Assembly (NCBI GenBank): GCA_001643675.2
Contig: LSRY02000025.1
Span: 62,001 to 126,000 of the forward strand
DNA from: Monocercomonoides exilis
Taxonomy: Eukaryota; Preaxostyla; Oxymonadida; Polymastigidae
Length of the DNA stretch: 64,000 nucleotides
Direction of reading: 5' to 3'
The translations under genes and the position numbers were made by a program. Shown piece after piece: positions 31,798-41,571 of this stretch. The notes below the pieces were generated by a model. That model did no database searches. It was not told the origin of the DNA and saw nothing but the letters and a program-made list of their open reading frames with translations. Position 1 is the stretch's first letter; every line of letters begins with the position of its first letter.

Positions 31798-31950
31798 TCA
31801 TGTGGATAGCTTATTCATCTCTTCTTCATTATCTGTTAGATATTCTTTGAACTCCTGAACTGTTTCAAATGTTTTAATATCAGGTGAAAAAGGTTCAATT
31901 ATTGTTATATCTGGTAATTCTTTTTTAACAATTTTAGCTGTTTTTGACAT
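31798..31950 (-). CDS. Small acidic Polinton protein
   Basis: A 50-residue frame from ATG 31950 (MSKTAKIVKKELPDITIIEP) ending NEEEMNKLST. It is placed 11 bp after a TTTTTATCTT motif, which supports the start and that it is expressed. Function unknown. Confidence 0.5.
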   Translation of the reverse strand: MSKTAKIVKKELPDITIIEPFSPDIKTFETVQEFKEYLTDNEEEMNKLST

Positions 31951-31960
31951 CTTTTGAAAG

Positions 31961-31970
31961 AAGATAAAAA
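31961..31970 (-). promoter_or_regulatory. TTTTTATCTT motif before the small protein
   Basis: Exact copy of the shared upstream motif. Confidence 0.5.
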
Positions 31971-32057
31971 TAAAAATCACAAACGTTTTATTTACTAATG
32001 ATATTCATTACTGTTTTATATCTTTATTTTCATCAGTGCTATCTGGTATGTTCTTTT

Positions 32058-32354
32058 TTAAATCTTTTCATCACGAAGTGCCGGGAACAGCAAACTGTTT
32101 TCACAATATTTTCTATAAGCCTCTTCAATAGAAATGTATTTAGCATTATTGAGAATTGTTTGGACCTCTTTTAAAGTGTCTTCACTTTCGAACATGTGTT
32201 TTGAAAGCATTTTTATGACAGTTTGTTGAATTGAATGTGAATGCTTTTTAAAGAACTCATTTTGTAATTTGTATCTTTCTTGACTTTTTCTTATTTGCTG
32301 CAGTTGTTTTGCTTTTGCCTCTTCTTCTGATTCATATAACTTTTTTCTTCCCAT
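32058..32354 (-). pseudogene. Small GRKK-type coiled protein, C-terminus frameshifted
   Basis: Starts MGRKKLYESEEEAKAKQLQQ and continues as a charged helix. The mirrored copy (53950-54297) is 115 residues. Here a lost A in an A-run after ALRDEK cuts it to 98. A related protein, MSRKKIYATVEEAKEAQ, lies at 36451. This N-terminal style (basic R-K-K-x-Y then E-E-A) is common in small DNA-binding proteins of mobile elements. It sits about 100 bp inside the Polinton terminal repeat. Confidence 0.55.
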
Positions 32355-32454
32355 TGAATTTTAAAATGAATGAAAAAATATTTAAATTATTTTTTTATCA
32401 AATTATTATTGCAACTTGAATCGATAAAGATAATGATTCACTTTTATTTTAGAT

Positions 32455-32659
32455 AGAAAATAAATGAACTGAAATTATTTAAAACAGTAAATATTTTAGA
32501 TCACACTAAAGTGTGTGAAAAAGCACCTCATTCTTCAAATGTATATGCTTTATTCAAGTTGAAATTTATGAATTTTCTAATGAGATGAAATTTTGAGCCA
32601 TAATGTGAGTGATTTGGGCCACATTTTTAAATGTGGGTTTAATTACTCGCATTATATAG
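32455..32659 (-). repeat. Polinton 1 right terminal inverted repeat
   Basis: Reverse complement of the left terminal repeat at 2814-3018, with scattered mismatches. The outer end is marked by CTATATAATGCGAG read on the minus strand. Contains the CACACTTTAGTGTG and CACATTTAAAAATGTG palindromes. Confidence 0.85.
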
Positions 32660-33400
32660 CAGTCGCCTGAACGAATGAATGAAGAGGAAGAAGAAGATGA
32701 TGATAAAGATGAGGAGGAGGAGGAAGAAACATGTTATGATTGAAATCTCTAAAAGAGAATTTATGCAAAAAAGCCAAAGACAACGTTGGGAATGAAAAAT
32801 TGACAGAGATTCCATGATGCAAGAAGAAAAATTATAATTATCAAAGAAAAAAGAATGAGAGAAATCAATGAAGCATTGAATATAATCGAATGAGAAAACA
32901 AGATGTTTGATAAGAACACTGAAAGAAAATTATTGAACAATTTGCTTTCAATACGATTGAATACGATTAGGAAGCCCAAAAATGATGAATGAATAAAGTC
33001 TGGAAGGGAAAATACTGAAAACGGACTTCAAACATTTTCGAGAGGTTTGTTGTTATTCTTTTTGATTTTCGAAATGATTCTTTTTCACATTCAGGATATT
33101 TAAAGAATTGGAGATCGTACGACAAAGAAGAAGATAATCAGAAAGTGATGAAAAAGGAGAATGAAAAAAGAACCAATTATGGAGAAGGCTCAGACGCTAT
33201 TTATTTCATTGATACCTGACACTCAGCTGTTGAGAAGAATAGTTTCAGAGGAAGGATGATTTAAATGAGCAAAGGAAAGTTAAAGTTGAAAATGAGGAAA
33301 AGGCAATTAATTAAAGAAGTTTTGCAATATGTTATTATTTAACATAGATTAAAGAGGAAAGATTGAGTTGAATGAATGACAGTATTGATGTAGATTGTGC
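32660..33400. other. Polinton flank, low-complexity DNA
   Basis: Starts with a GAA/GAT/GAG-rich stretch (32680-32730), then AT-rich DNA. Open frames here (for example on minus at 32761-32979) are hydrophobic and repetitive and look like chance. Possibly decayed host gene. Confidence 0.4.
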
Positions 33401-35130
33401 TATCTATCCAAATAACATGCCCAAACTCACTTCTATCTCACTTCCACAGCTGCTGACGAGATCCTTTGCCACTCTTCCTTAAGATTCTCTTTCTGACAAT
33501 GATCCATTTTCATCAAACTTGTTCCAATCAACCTCCTCTTTTTTTCCTTTTTCTGTGCAATAGAAAAACACAGATTGCAGGGATGAAGAAGACATCCGTT
33601 GAATTTAATAGCCATCCTGCTAGGTGGTTTTCTTATTTCCAAACTCGAAAGAGCAGAAACGAAATGCCTGAAAAGGGGCTAAGATGATATACAGTTCCAA
33701 TTAAGTTTCTCTTTTTGGAAGCCCCATAAAAGTCACACGCAACATGTTATTGCTTCATCAGAGCAAGGAAATGAATAGAACGACAGCGTTGTGGCAGACG
33801 GAATTGAAGCAAGAGAAATAGTTATTACGAATAGCTGAGCCGTTATTTGTGAATCAGAAGGGATAGGCACATACGCCTCCAGCGACTCTGTCAAAAATCA
33901 CAATATGAACATTCCATTTATAGACACTTTCTTGTGAGTCAGATGCAGTTCACAATCGAGATTTATTGCGGTTGTGAAGCACATCCATTAATTGAGCAGG
34001 CATCGAAAATGACTGAAGAGCTATGTGAGAACAAGGATTCAAGCCCAAGGGCAGAGGGAGCTCCTCTCTGGGAGATGGTGCAGTTTGCGAGATAGACTAG
34101 ATCCGTGCTGCTATTACACTTGAACGTGCTGATTTGGAGTTCGATGAGCGAGATGTCAGTGAAGATGGAACGCATCACGCTGAAGGAACTTATTGACAGA
34201 TTTAACACTGGAAGAAGAGAATCACAAAACTGAAACCTCCAACTGTGAGATCTTCTTCGATGAGGAACTTAACGTTGTAGCTGATGACATTGTTGAAACA
34301 CGAGCAGAGGTGACAGCACAGATGGTGGAGAAGTTGGCATGGGAGAAAGAGGAATGAAAGGAGAAGTGCCGGTGGGTGAGGATGCAGGTGTTGAGAAAGG
34401 CAACAACATCAGCGTGTTTGCGAAGGCGAAATGAGCAGGAATATTTCTTAAAGAGAAAAATATGATTCGAATGTTGGAAAAACAACATTAACTTTTGATA
34501 AAGAGTACGACGGTGGAGAGGGATGCACAGGGGGTCATGCATGGAGCTAACATGGAGGGAAGAGGAGCCGGTATCCTGGTCGACAAGCATCTGGTGAGCG
34601 CTATCGAAGGTGATAAAGGGGAGGAGTTCGACAACATGGTCGGTGTCGGTCGGAGGTGTGGGATGTTTCGGAGATGGTGAATGAGGAAAGGGTGAGCGGA
34701 GTGAGTCTGAGGGAAAGGGCGTGAGGGATGGTCGTGCAGAGAGCAGCTTGAATCCGCAGCGCTCGTCGATGGCACTGAGGTAGGTGTTGGGCATATTCCA
34801 GTTGAAATGTGCTGCATCTTCCTCTGAGCTCGTCGAGGGCAAACTGCCTGGAGGCATCCACCTCCCCCAAGAACACACCGTAATACAAGCCATGGGCCTG
34901 TGCCTAGCTTCACCACCTCCTCTGGCCTCGCTGCGATCTTTACACATCCCCCGCCTTCGCTCCCCTTCTCCCCACCCCTGCAATCTTTTCACACCTGCTG
35001 CACTCCACCACGCTGCGGCTCCCGGTGCACTTGATCTGTGAAAACATTGTGCTCGCCACTTTGCCCAGTGTTTCTAGCTCGCATAGCACCAGCCTCTCAG
35101 AGCTGATTGTTATCAGCCCGAAAGTCATCC
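33400..35130 (-). pseudogene. Beta-helix surface protein pseudogene
   Basis: Minus-strand phrases match the intact-style family seen at 43.8-46.5 kb: IKFNGCLLHPCNLCFSIAQK parallels LTFKGLLLIPCNLSFSVVKR, and HSSSVIFDACSINGCAS and CNSSTDLVYLANCTISQRG are typical helix rungs. Frames change many times and stops are frequent, so this is dead. The part from 33.95 kb on also has a relative in the polB insertion at 11.6-13.3 kb. Mirrored at 51.17-52.90 kb. Confidence 0.55.
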
Positions 35131-35149
35131 TCTCCGATTTCTAAAGTCA

Positions 35150-35640
35150 CTCTAACATCTTCATTCAAGATCGAAACTGAATCAAGCAAGACTGCTGAAG
35201 AATTCTTAGAAACTTTGTCACATATCTGTCCAGCTTTCAAAGTGATTTTCGAAGAAGAAGAAATAGTACAGAGAAATATATTCAGAAAAGTGGTTGAATG
35301 GAATGTTCGCCAAGCAACTGAGGCAATACCAAAAATAAGGACAGAGGATGAAAAAGATGAGGTAATTATAGTTGTGGGCTTTTCAAGTGAAAAAGTGAAA
35401 ATTCATGAATTTCAATTCATTATAAAATAATATTATCTTTGTAATTTTTTTTCGAAAACTTTGATCAATTTGTTTAGATAACTTATTTTGAGAATTAATG
35501 TTTTTTAACAATAATTAACAACAAACTGTTGTTTATCTGATGAATATCTGTTAAACTGCTATATTTTTGCGTAAATGTTCATGTGTGTTGTTAAATTTCA
35601 ACATATGTTTTATGATCTTTAAAATTATATTTTCATTTTC
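35150..35640. other. Conserved segment with open frame, function unknown
   Basis: A plus frame reads LSHICPAFKVIFEEEEIVQR and EWNVRQATEAIPKIRTED up to 35430. The relative at 12.85-13.05 kb keeps most of this frame (ICPALKVIFEEEEIAQRN) but has an in-frame TAG. The frame lacks a convincing ATG. It could be the end of a host gene or simply a shared repeat. The following 200 bp also align with 13.05-13.3 kb. Confidence 0.35.
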
Positions 35641-35659
35641 TATTCAAGAGAGATTTGGC

Positions 35660-35962
35660 ATACCTGCTATGGATCCATCTCGATGATGTCAATCAATATT
35701 ATCTATTTATGAATATCTAATGGTTGTTATCATCTTGTATAATAAGTTGGATAGGCAATTATAATATGATGGAGATCGTTTTATGTATATCTGATGGTTG
35801 TTATCATTTTGCACAATAATATAGAATAAGCAATGAGGAGAGATAGATGATCGAGAGTTATTGCTGGTATTCTCAGGGTTTTCGATGACTATGTTGGCAG
35901 TGATGTTCGATAAAGTTGGGGTTATTGATATGGTGTAATCGAGATGGATCTATAGCTGACAT
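35660..35962. repeat. About 300-bp MITE-like unit with inverted ends
   Basis: Ends pair as GCTATGGATCCATCTCGAT (about 35666) and ATCGAGATGGATCTATAGC (about 35937-35955). Inside are two direct copies of a phrase like GATGGTTGTTATCAT(C/T)TTG. No coding frame. Mirrored in the right arm. Confidence 0.5.
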
Positions 35963-36082
35963 AACATATCTCCGGGAAGGAGAATTAGCTAAAAGATTAA
36001 CTGGAAGATTAACGAAAGTTATTTTCAAGTTGGTAAATTAGTGGTGAAATTGTGTGAAAATTGGTGTTATCGTTGATGAAAT

Positions 36083-36336
36083 ACATGTGTCTAAATTTTT
36101 TTGAAAAGTTCCTTTTGTTTAATTTTCAAATAAAATAAAAATTTCATATTTCAATCAAATTTCTGTTCTTTCTCATGAAAATTTACAAAAATGGAAAAAT
36201 AAACATTATCAAGATTTTATTTTCACGACAGCGAAATTTGGGGAGTGGGAACAGAAATTTGATTGAAAAATGGAATTTTTATTTAATTTGAAAATTATAC
36301 AAAAGGAACTTTTCAAAAAAATTAGACATGTGTTGT
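36083..36336. repeat. Inverted repeat with 85-bp stems
   Basis: ACATGTGTCTAAATTTTTTT and the following 65 bp recur as reverse complement at about 36250-36336, with an 80-bp loop. It lies at the outer side of the small MSRKK gene, so it may mark the end of the second PrimPol element. Mirrored near 49970-50225. Confidence 0.65.
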
Positions 36337-36450
36337 ATGTTGAACGTGTTATGTGTTGAATGTTGATGTTATCGTTGATGAAATCGTTTGTGTGATCGTT
36401 GGTGAAATCGTAAATAAAAATAATTGATTTTGTTTTTTGTTTTATCGAAA

Positions 36451-36702
36451 ATGAGTCGGAAGAAGATATACGCAACTGTGGAGGAAGCGAAAGAGGCTCA
36501 ACAGAAACAAATTAAACAGTTTCAGGAAAAACGAAAGGAAGAAACTAAGTATTACAACGAACATGCATCTGAGAAACAGAAGAAGTTGATTAAGATATTG
36601 AGGAGAAAGCTTATCGAAAGTGATGAGTTGTTAGATGAGTTGATGGAAAAAGTTAGTGGTTATTGCCTGCACAGGCTTGATTGGGAACAATGTGATAATT
36701 AA
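36451..36702 (+). CDS. Small MSRKK-type coiled protein
   Basis: 83 residues from ATG 36451 (MSRKKIYATVEEAKEAQQKQ), a basic and acidic helix ending SGYCLHRLDWEQCDN. Related in its first 20 residues to the protein at 32354 and in general charge pattern beyond. One copy lies on each side of the second PrimPol-SF3 gene (the other at 49599-49850), so it belongs to that element's repeat arms. Likely nucleic-acid binding, by composition only. Confidence 0.55.
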   Translation: MSRKKIYATVEEAKEAQQKQIKQFQEKRKEETKYYNEHASEKQKKLIKILRRKLIESDELLDELMEKVSGYCLHRLDWEQCDN

Positions 36703-36789
36703 TGAAATATAACTGACTACACACGTTTGTTGTATCGTTGATTGTACCAAACAGTAGTCACGATGGCGTTGTGGTGGATTGCCAACATC

Positions 36790-37304
36790 TATATTTTTGC
36801 TTGAAAAAGTGGTAAACCGGTAGTCAGGATACAGGATTGTGGCAATATCGAGAGGCTTGGGGAAGGGGAATATTGGCTATAATCTCCGTACTGGAAGCGT
36901 AGTCCTGTAGTCCGGTAGTCCGGATCTTTTGATTTCATCTGAAAAGAGCTGCCAACATGCCATTTCTGCCAACATGAGCATTTTACCCCTAATTTGCTAT
37001 GATTTTGAAAGATTTCATTTATTTTCGACTGTATCATCATCTTGCCACATTGCCACATGACATCGTCGGTGGTATACGTTCGTTATATCGTCAGTGGTAC
37101 ACATCAGTCACATCGTCAGTTGTTCCAAACAGATGTTTTGCCTGCACAGGTTAAGCTTGTCAGGAAATGTGGGTGATGCTGTGGCGTGGAAATATTGAGT
37201 TAAATCTCCGTGCTTTTCACCTGGACTGGGTGGACCGGGTGGACCTGGTCAATTATATTCTGCAAAATATGTGGGCAAACGGGCAAACTGGGCAAATGGG
37301 CAAA
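36790..37304. promoter_or_regulatory. Iteron-rich region upstream of the second PrimPol gene
   Basis: A dense series of short repeats: TAGTCC and GGTAGTC units (36818-36925), TGCCAACATG twice (36950-36976), TTGCCACAT twice (37033-37050), ATCGTC(A/G)GTGGTA-type units three times (37060-37120), TGGACC units (37223-37250), and GGGCAAA four times at 37273, 37281, 37290 and 37298. The gene for PrimPol starts 137 bp later. Iterons of this kind often bind replication initiators; an origin is inferred. Mirrored at 49000-49515. Confidence 0.55.
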
Positions 37305-37440
37305 AGACATTTAATGTGAAAATTAACTGTTGTTGTTCATTATCGACATTAACCCAGAAGTCATCTTTCCCGTAAATTTATGTTTCAAAAATAAATATGT
37401 TACAAAAAAAATTTTTTTTTTAATTTCTATAAAATTGGCA

Positions 37441-37986
37441 ACCATGAGCAAAAGCATAACAGAAATAATCGGTAATAACAGCCAAACGGTTCAACTACTT
37501 ATTAGCATGGAAGAAAAAACATTGAATGAAAGAATTGATTCAATCGTTGTTGATTTATACAATTATCAAAAGCATGATGGAGGCAGTGGCTCTGTTGTTA
37601 CTGGAAGATCAGTATTGGTAAACAAAGTGTCAAATTCAACTGTTATCGACATTGACATTAACAAATCGTTAGACGACGAGTACAAACAATCTATAAGATC
37701 AAAGATATTAAACAAACTGGATGAAGATGATGTTGTTGTTCAAACAGCTTCAGGGGGATTACACATTTATGCCAATACCGATAACTTTTACGCCAACTCC
37801 AACAGAATGATTAAATGTTACACTTGCGATGAATTTGATGCGGATATCATGACATCGTTGGATGAAAGCAAACGATCATTAATAGTATTTCCAAACAGAA
37901 AAGTGAGTAAGGATCATCGATCAAAGACAAATGTAATCAGCTTGTTAGAGGTTCGTTTGATTCAGCAATTACACGAAATGTTGGCA
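37441..37986 (+). pseudogene. Second PrimPol-SF3 gene, primase part (split)
   Basis: Starts at ATG 37441 (MSKSITEIIGNNSQTVQLL). Primase motifs are STVIDIDINKSLDDE, TASGGLHIYANTDNF and CDEFDADIM, matching in order those of the PrimPol at 20.9-23.5 kb. The gene is interrupted after LHEMLA by the TA-flanked 9.47-kb insertion. The helicase half resumes at 47463 in frame when the insertion and one TA are removed. The primase would make primers for the element's own replication. Confidence 0.75.
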
Positions 37987-37988
37987 TA

Positions 37989-38738
37989 GGTGTATTTAAA
38001 GCACATTCCCAATCCTTGGATATTCTTTAAAACATTGTGATAAATAAAAAGTATATTTAATTATAAAACATTTGTATGGACTGGAATTTTGAAATTCTTT
38101 TTGATCCTTGAGAAAAAACAATATTTACAAATCACCCATAAACACTGGTATTTTTCTTATAAAAATGATAAAATAAGATAATTTTAAAATAATAAGCAGC
38201 TGTGAGGTCATTTATTATTATATACTCTTATTTTATTTATGATTTTTCAAAAAATAAAACATTTAAAAAAATTAATTAAAAAATTTAAATATTTTGATCA
38301 ATCCCACAATTATATTTTTAATGTCCAAAAAATTAGAATTTTCTTTCTTTCATCAAGAATTGAACCCTCGTTTGCGAACATACAACAAATCATATATATA
38401 AATACAGTTTTAATGTGTGTGATGTATAATTATCAATATATCATTCAAATCTTTATCAATTTTGTTTATGATTTTTAAGATGAAAATTTTTGTGCAGTTT
38501 GAGGATGATAATATTACGCAATGATGATCATGAATAAAGAAGCTTTGTTGATGCCATGAAAGTGTGAATTTCATATAAATTAACTTATTTAAAGAATGTT
38601 TTAACGATTTTCATTATTTTTTTATTTATTTTTTTACTGAATCAATGTTGAATGTTAAATGCAAGAAGATATTTACAGAAGCAACAACTACTGCACAAAT
38701 ATGAAAGATGGAATGCGTTTTGCAGCAAATGAAAGAGG
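37989..38738 (+). repeat. Left terminal inverted repeat of the 9.47-kb insertion
   Basis: Mirrors 46711-47460 (coordinate sum 85449) with very few mismatches until about 38738, where the two beta-helix copies diverge. Mostly AT-rich non-coding DNA. Confidence 0.85.
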
Positions 38739-40937
38739 GTTTCTTGATTTCGCATTTGTGGGGATGAAATTCAATGCAAACACAGCAAAAGTGGGAAACG
38801 ATATTTTCATTGAATGTTACAACATCACATGCAATATTAACATGTGCAGAGTCAAAATTCCTTGAGTTCATCATATAAACATTTTCATCTAATTTAATAC
38901 ATATTTGATGTTAAAATATCAAAGCATATTATTCAACATACATTGAGAACAACATCCGGTGGAAGTTACATGTTGCAAGGGGGCAGTTTTATAGGGCCAG
39001 CATTTGTCAAATTACTATTGGTGATAGCTTTCTCTGATTTATATGAGAGCAACAACTTTTCTAATATTGTGAACACTGGAAGCGATGAAGGAGGCGTTGC
39101 AAAAGTGATATTGAAAGGGAATGAAGATTTTGTTATCAAATCAACAAATGTATCATCGTGTTCACTTTCATCAGGCAAAGGAAAAGGTGGATTCTTGTAT
39201 TTGGATTGTCAAAATTGTTTGATTGAGAAGCCATTTCTTTTGGAAGGTGTTTCGTTTGCAAACAACAATGCAGCTATTGGAAAGAATGTGTTCATTAAGG
39301 GAAAGGATTTTAATTATTCTGTGACAAATACTTCGTTCAAGTTTGATTATTCATCAATGACAAATGACAAAACTCTGTTTGTTGGAAGTGATGATTTTCA
39401 TTCAAACAAAGATTTATTCATATTCATCGTACCACACTGCTCAATTGTGATATTTATCTCATCAAGTGGATTTGAAGTGGAGCATTGTGGAAAAATATTC
39501 AAAAGTTATTAATGCGAAGGAAGAAAATATGAAGATACAAACGCAACGAAAACTCTTTTTGTGAAACAACATAGTGAATCAGAGAAGAAAAAGAATAAAG
39601 AATTGAATTTTTGGGAAGTAAAATTTGTTAAATACCAAATTTGAAAAAGAAGAAAGCGAGGAAGGAAGTGGATCTTTGGTAGTTTATGCGTGGGTTAGGA
39701 GAGTGAAAGGCAGAGAAACACAAATGGATAGTGTAATTATGAGAGTAATCATGTTTTATGCAGGAGGGGTTCTGAGGGAAAAGAAATGAGTGATTGTTGG
39801 AGAGAAACGATCAAAGATAGAGATAAGTTGGAGAAGGATTGACAGATGAGAGAAGGAATTCTGGAGCGCTGTTGATGAGAAGCGAGGGAATAGATGCAAA
39901 GTGGGAAACGATTCGATATTTTCAATGTGTATAAGTGAATATGTGAATGGAGGGGCATTGAAGTGTGAGGTTGCAGAAGGCGGGGTGGTTGTTGTTGAGA
40001 ACAGCACATTTGAAGGATGCTCTGCAATGGGGAGTGAAGAGAAAGGAGGAGAGATGTTAATGAGTGTTGTTGGGGAGAGCGAGGCAGATTGCTTTGCTGT
40101 GAAAGGTTGTGTGTTCGAATGGAGCAGTGTAGGTGAAGGGAAAGATGTGTATGTGATGTGTGAGGATTTTAAGGAAACAATCCTTCCGAAATGGTTTGAG
40201 ATAGAGCTTGTGGATGAAGAAAGAATGAGCAAAGTGGATATGCGAGGGAGGGACAATGGAAGATTTGCAAGGGAGAGTGTTGATTTGCTTCTGTTTCTGG
40301 TGAAGTTCAGCGGAGATGAGGTGCATGTGTCGGAAGGGAGCGGGATGGATGTTCTGGGGTGTGGGAAAGAGGAGATTGCATGTGGCACGCTTTGGTGTGG
40401 GATTGGGCATCTGAAGGAAGAGAGTGAGCAAGAAGAGCAGAAGGTTGTGGTGAGCGACAGATGTGTGGTGAGTGACTGCTTTGTGTTTGGGTGAGGAACA
40501 ATGATATGTCGGCCTGAGGCAGAAGAAGCAAAGCAGGCGAAGATGCATGTTGAATGGGAGCTGAAGAGCGATGGATGTGAAGCTGTGATGTGGAGTGGTG
40601 AGTGCCTGGGTGTGAGGATGATAGTGATAAGTCTTCCACAGGTGTTTGGAACTGGGCAAAGCATGTTCTGGGATCAGAAAGCTGGGTGGTGAATGTGTCG
40701 AATGTGGGGTTTGAGTGGAGAGAGAGCGGGGTTGTTGGATACAGGATTGTGAGCACGCTGAAGTGGATGCTGAATGTGCAGAACTGTTCTGTCAGTGGAG
40801 CATCGTTTGAGAATGTGCCATTTTCTGTGCATTCGAGTGTGGTTGTGGAGAGCTTGGAGACGGATGGTATCACAAGTGAGAGGAACAGAGAAGGGGGAGT
40901 AATGGAGATTGAGCTGAGTGGAGAAAAGAAAACTTAG
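38659..40937 (+). pseudogene. Beta-helix surface protein copy, frameshifted
   Basis: Plus-strand pieces in changing frames: MQEDIYRSNNYCTNMKDGM and FVGMKFNANTAKVGNDIFIE (38659-38865), a helix block with KSTNVSSCSLSSGKGKGGFL (38943-39512), and ENSTFEGCSAMGSEEKGGEM up to VVVSDRCVVSDCF (39901-40494), then NVSNVGFEWRESGVVGYRIV (40602-40937). The phrases match the oxymonad beta-helix family. No signal peptide and no kinase part remain. The 5-prime end lies in the terminal repeat and is shared with the gene at the other side. Confidence 0.6.
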
Positions 40938-41571
40938 TTGAGAAGTGCAAGTGCTAATGGATGATGTTGATCTGTGAATGAAAAAATAAAATGAATGTGT
41001 ATGTGTGTGGAAGTTTGAGAAATTAAAACAGTTTCAGGAGAGGAATATCAAAGAACAATGTTTAAAGGAGAACTGATTTGAGTTGTGTTTGTGAAAGGAA
41101 CAGTGCATGGAAGTTGTGGAATATCTATCTGGGTTGTTTGAGGAAGTGTGTGGAGTTGGAGAGTGATGTGGATACAGGCAAAAAGGATCGGAAAAGAAAA
41201 AGGAAGAGTGAAGTTTGTGGAGGATGATAATAAGGTTAAACAAAAAAACAGTAAATAGTAAGATAATGTTTGTTTTGGAAAGAATTTGATCCTCCAATTC
41301 TTTTCTGTAATAACAGCTTTTCTTTATGTTTGATAATGAGAAAATTGTGGTTGAGTGATTGTATTCAATCTGATCGTTATTGTAATATAGATATTCAAAT
41401 AGAATGAATGAATTTCAGTTCAATAAATACAATTCCAACAATTAGTTAAGAATCTTTTCTCATGTCTTGAAAGTGCAAGCAACAAAAAAAGAATCATCAT
41501 TTGTTTCTTGAATAAGTTTATTTCGAAATTATAAAAATGTGATGTGAAATAAAGTGTAGTGATGAATTTGT
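40938..41571. other. Spacer between pseudogene and transposase
   Basis: No coding frame recognised. G-rich on plus up to about 41250, then AT-rich. It may contain the end of the transposon that carries the Merlin-like gene, but I could not find its terminal repeats. Confidence 0.4.

Larger units (their letters stand above)
2814..32659 (+). mobile_element. Polinton 1 (Maverick), complete but with nested insertions
   Basis: Bounded by inverted copies of a repeat that starts CTATATAATGCGAGTAATTA. It carries the hallmark gene set: protein-primed type PolB, retroviral-type integrase, packaging ATPase and a major capsid candidate. It also carries tail-fibre-like genes, KilA-N and PrimPol-SF3. Total length is 29.8 kb. 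Removing the 6.86-kb insertion, the 2.56-kb pogo and the 1-kb MITE leaves about 19.4 kb, normal for the family. The usual Ulp1-like cysteine protease was not recognised. The expected short target duplication is not visible: the left flank is a DIRS fragment and the right flank is unrelated. Several genes carry internal stops, so this copy is probably decaying. Confidence 0.85.
22313..37303 (+). repeat. Left arm of giant inverted repeat
   Basis: This 15.0-kb stretch matches the reverse complement of 48998-64000 almost base for base (coordinate sum 86305-86313 throughout). It includes half of Polinton 1, its terminal repeat, the pogo insertion, and the whole flank up to the second PrimPol gene. 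Differences seen are mostly single-base length changes in A or T runs. The true arm probably extends further left, since the mirror runs off the right edge. Confidence 0.95.

Noticed and set aside
34222-35041. Several overlapping frames of 85-256 codons on both strands
   Set aside because: They are fragments of one decayed beta-helix gene in moderately GC-rich DNA. Their frames do not persist in the mirror copy after a single-base change.
35107-35430. A 107-codon plus frame as a firm gene
   Set aside because: It begins at TTG, overlaps pseudogene DNA on the other strand, and its relative near 12.9 kb has a stop. Kept only as a conserved segment.
38239-38478. 79-codon hydrophobic frame in the terminal repeat (also at 46971-47210)
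   Set aside because: AT-rich composition explains it; no motif or sensible start context.
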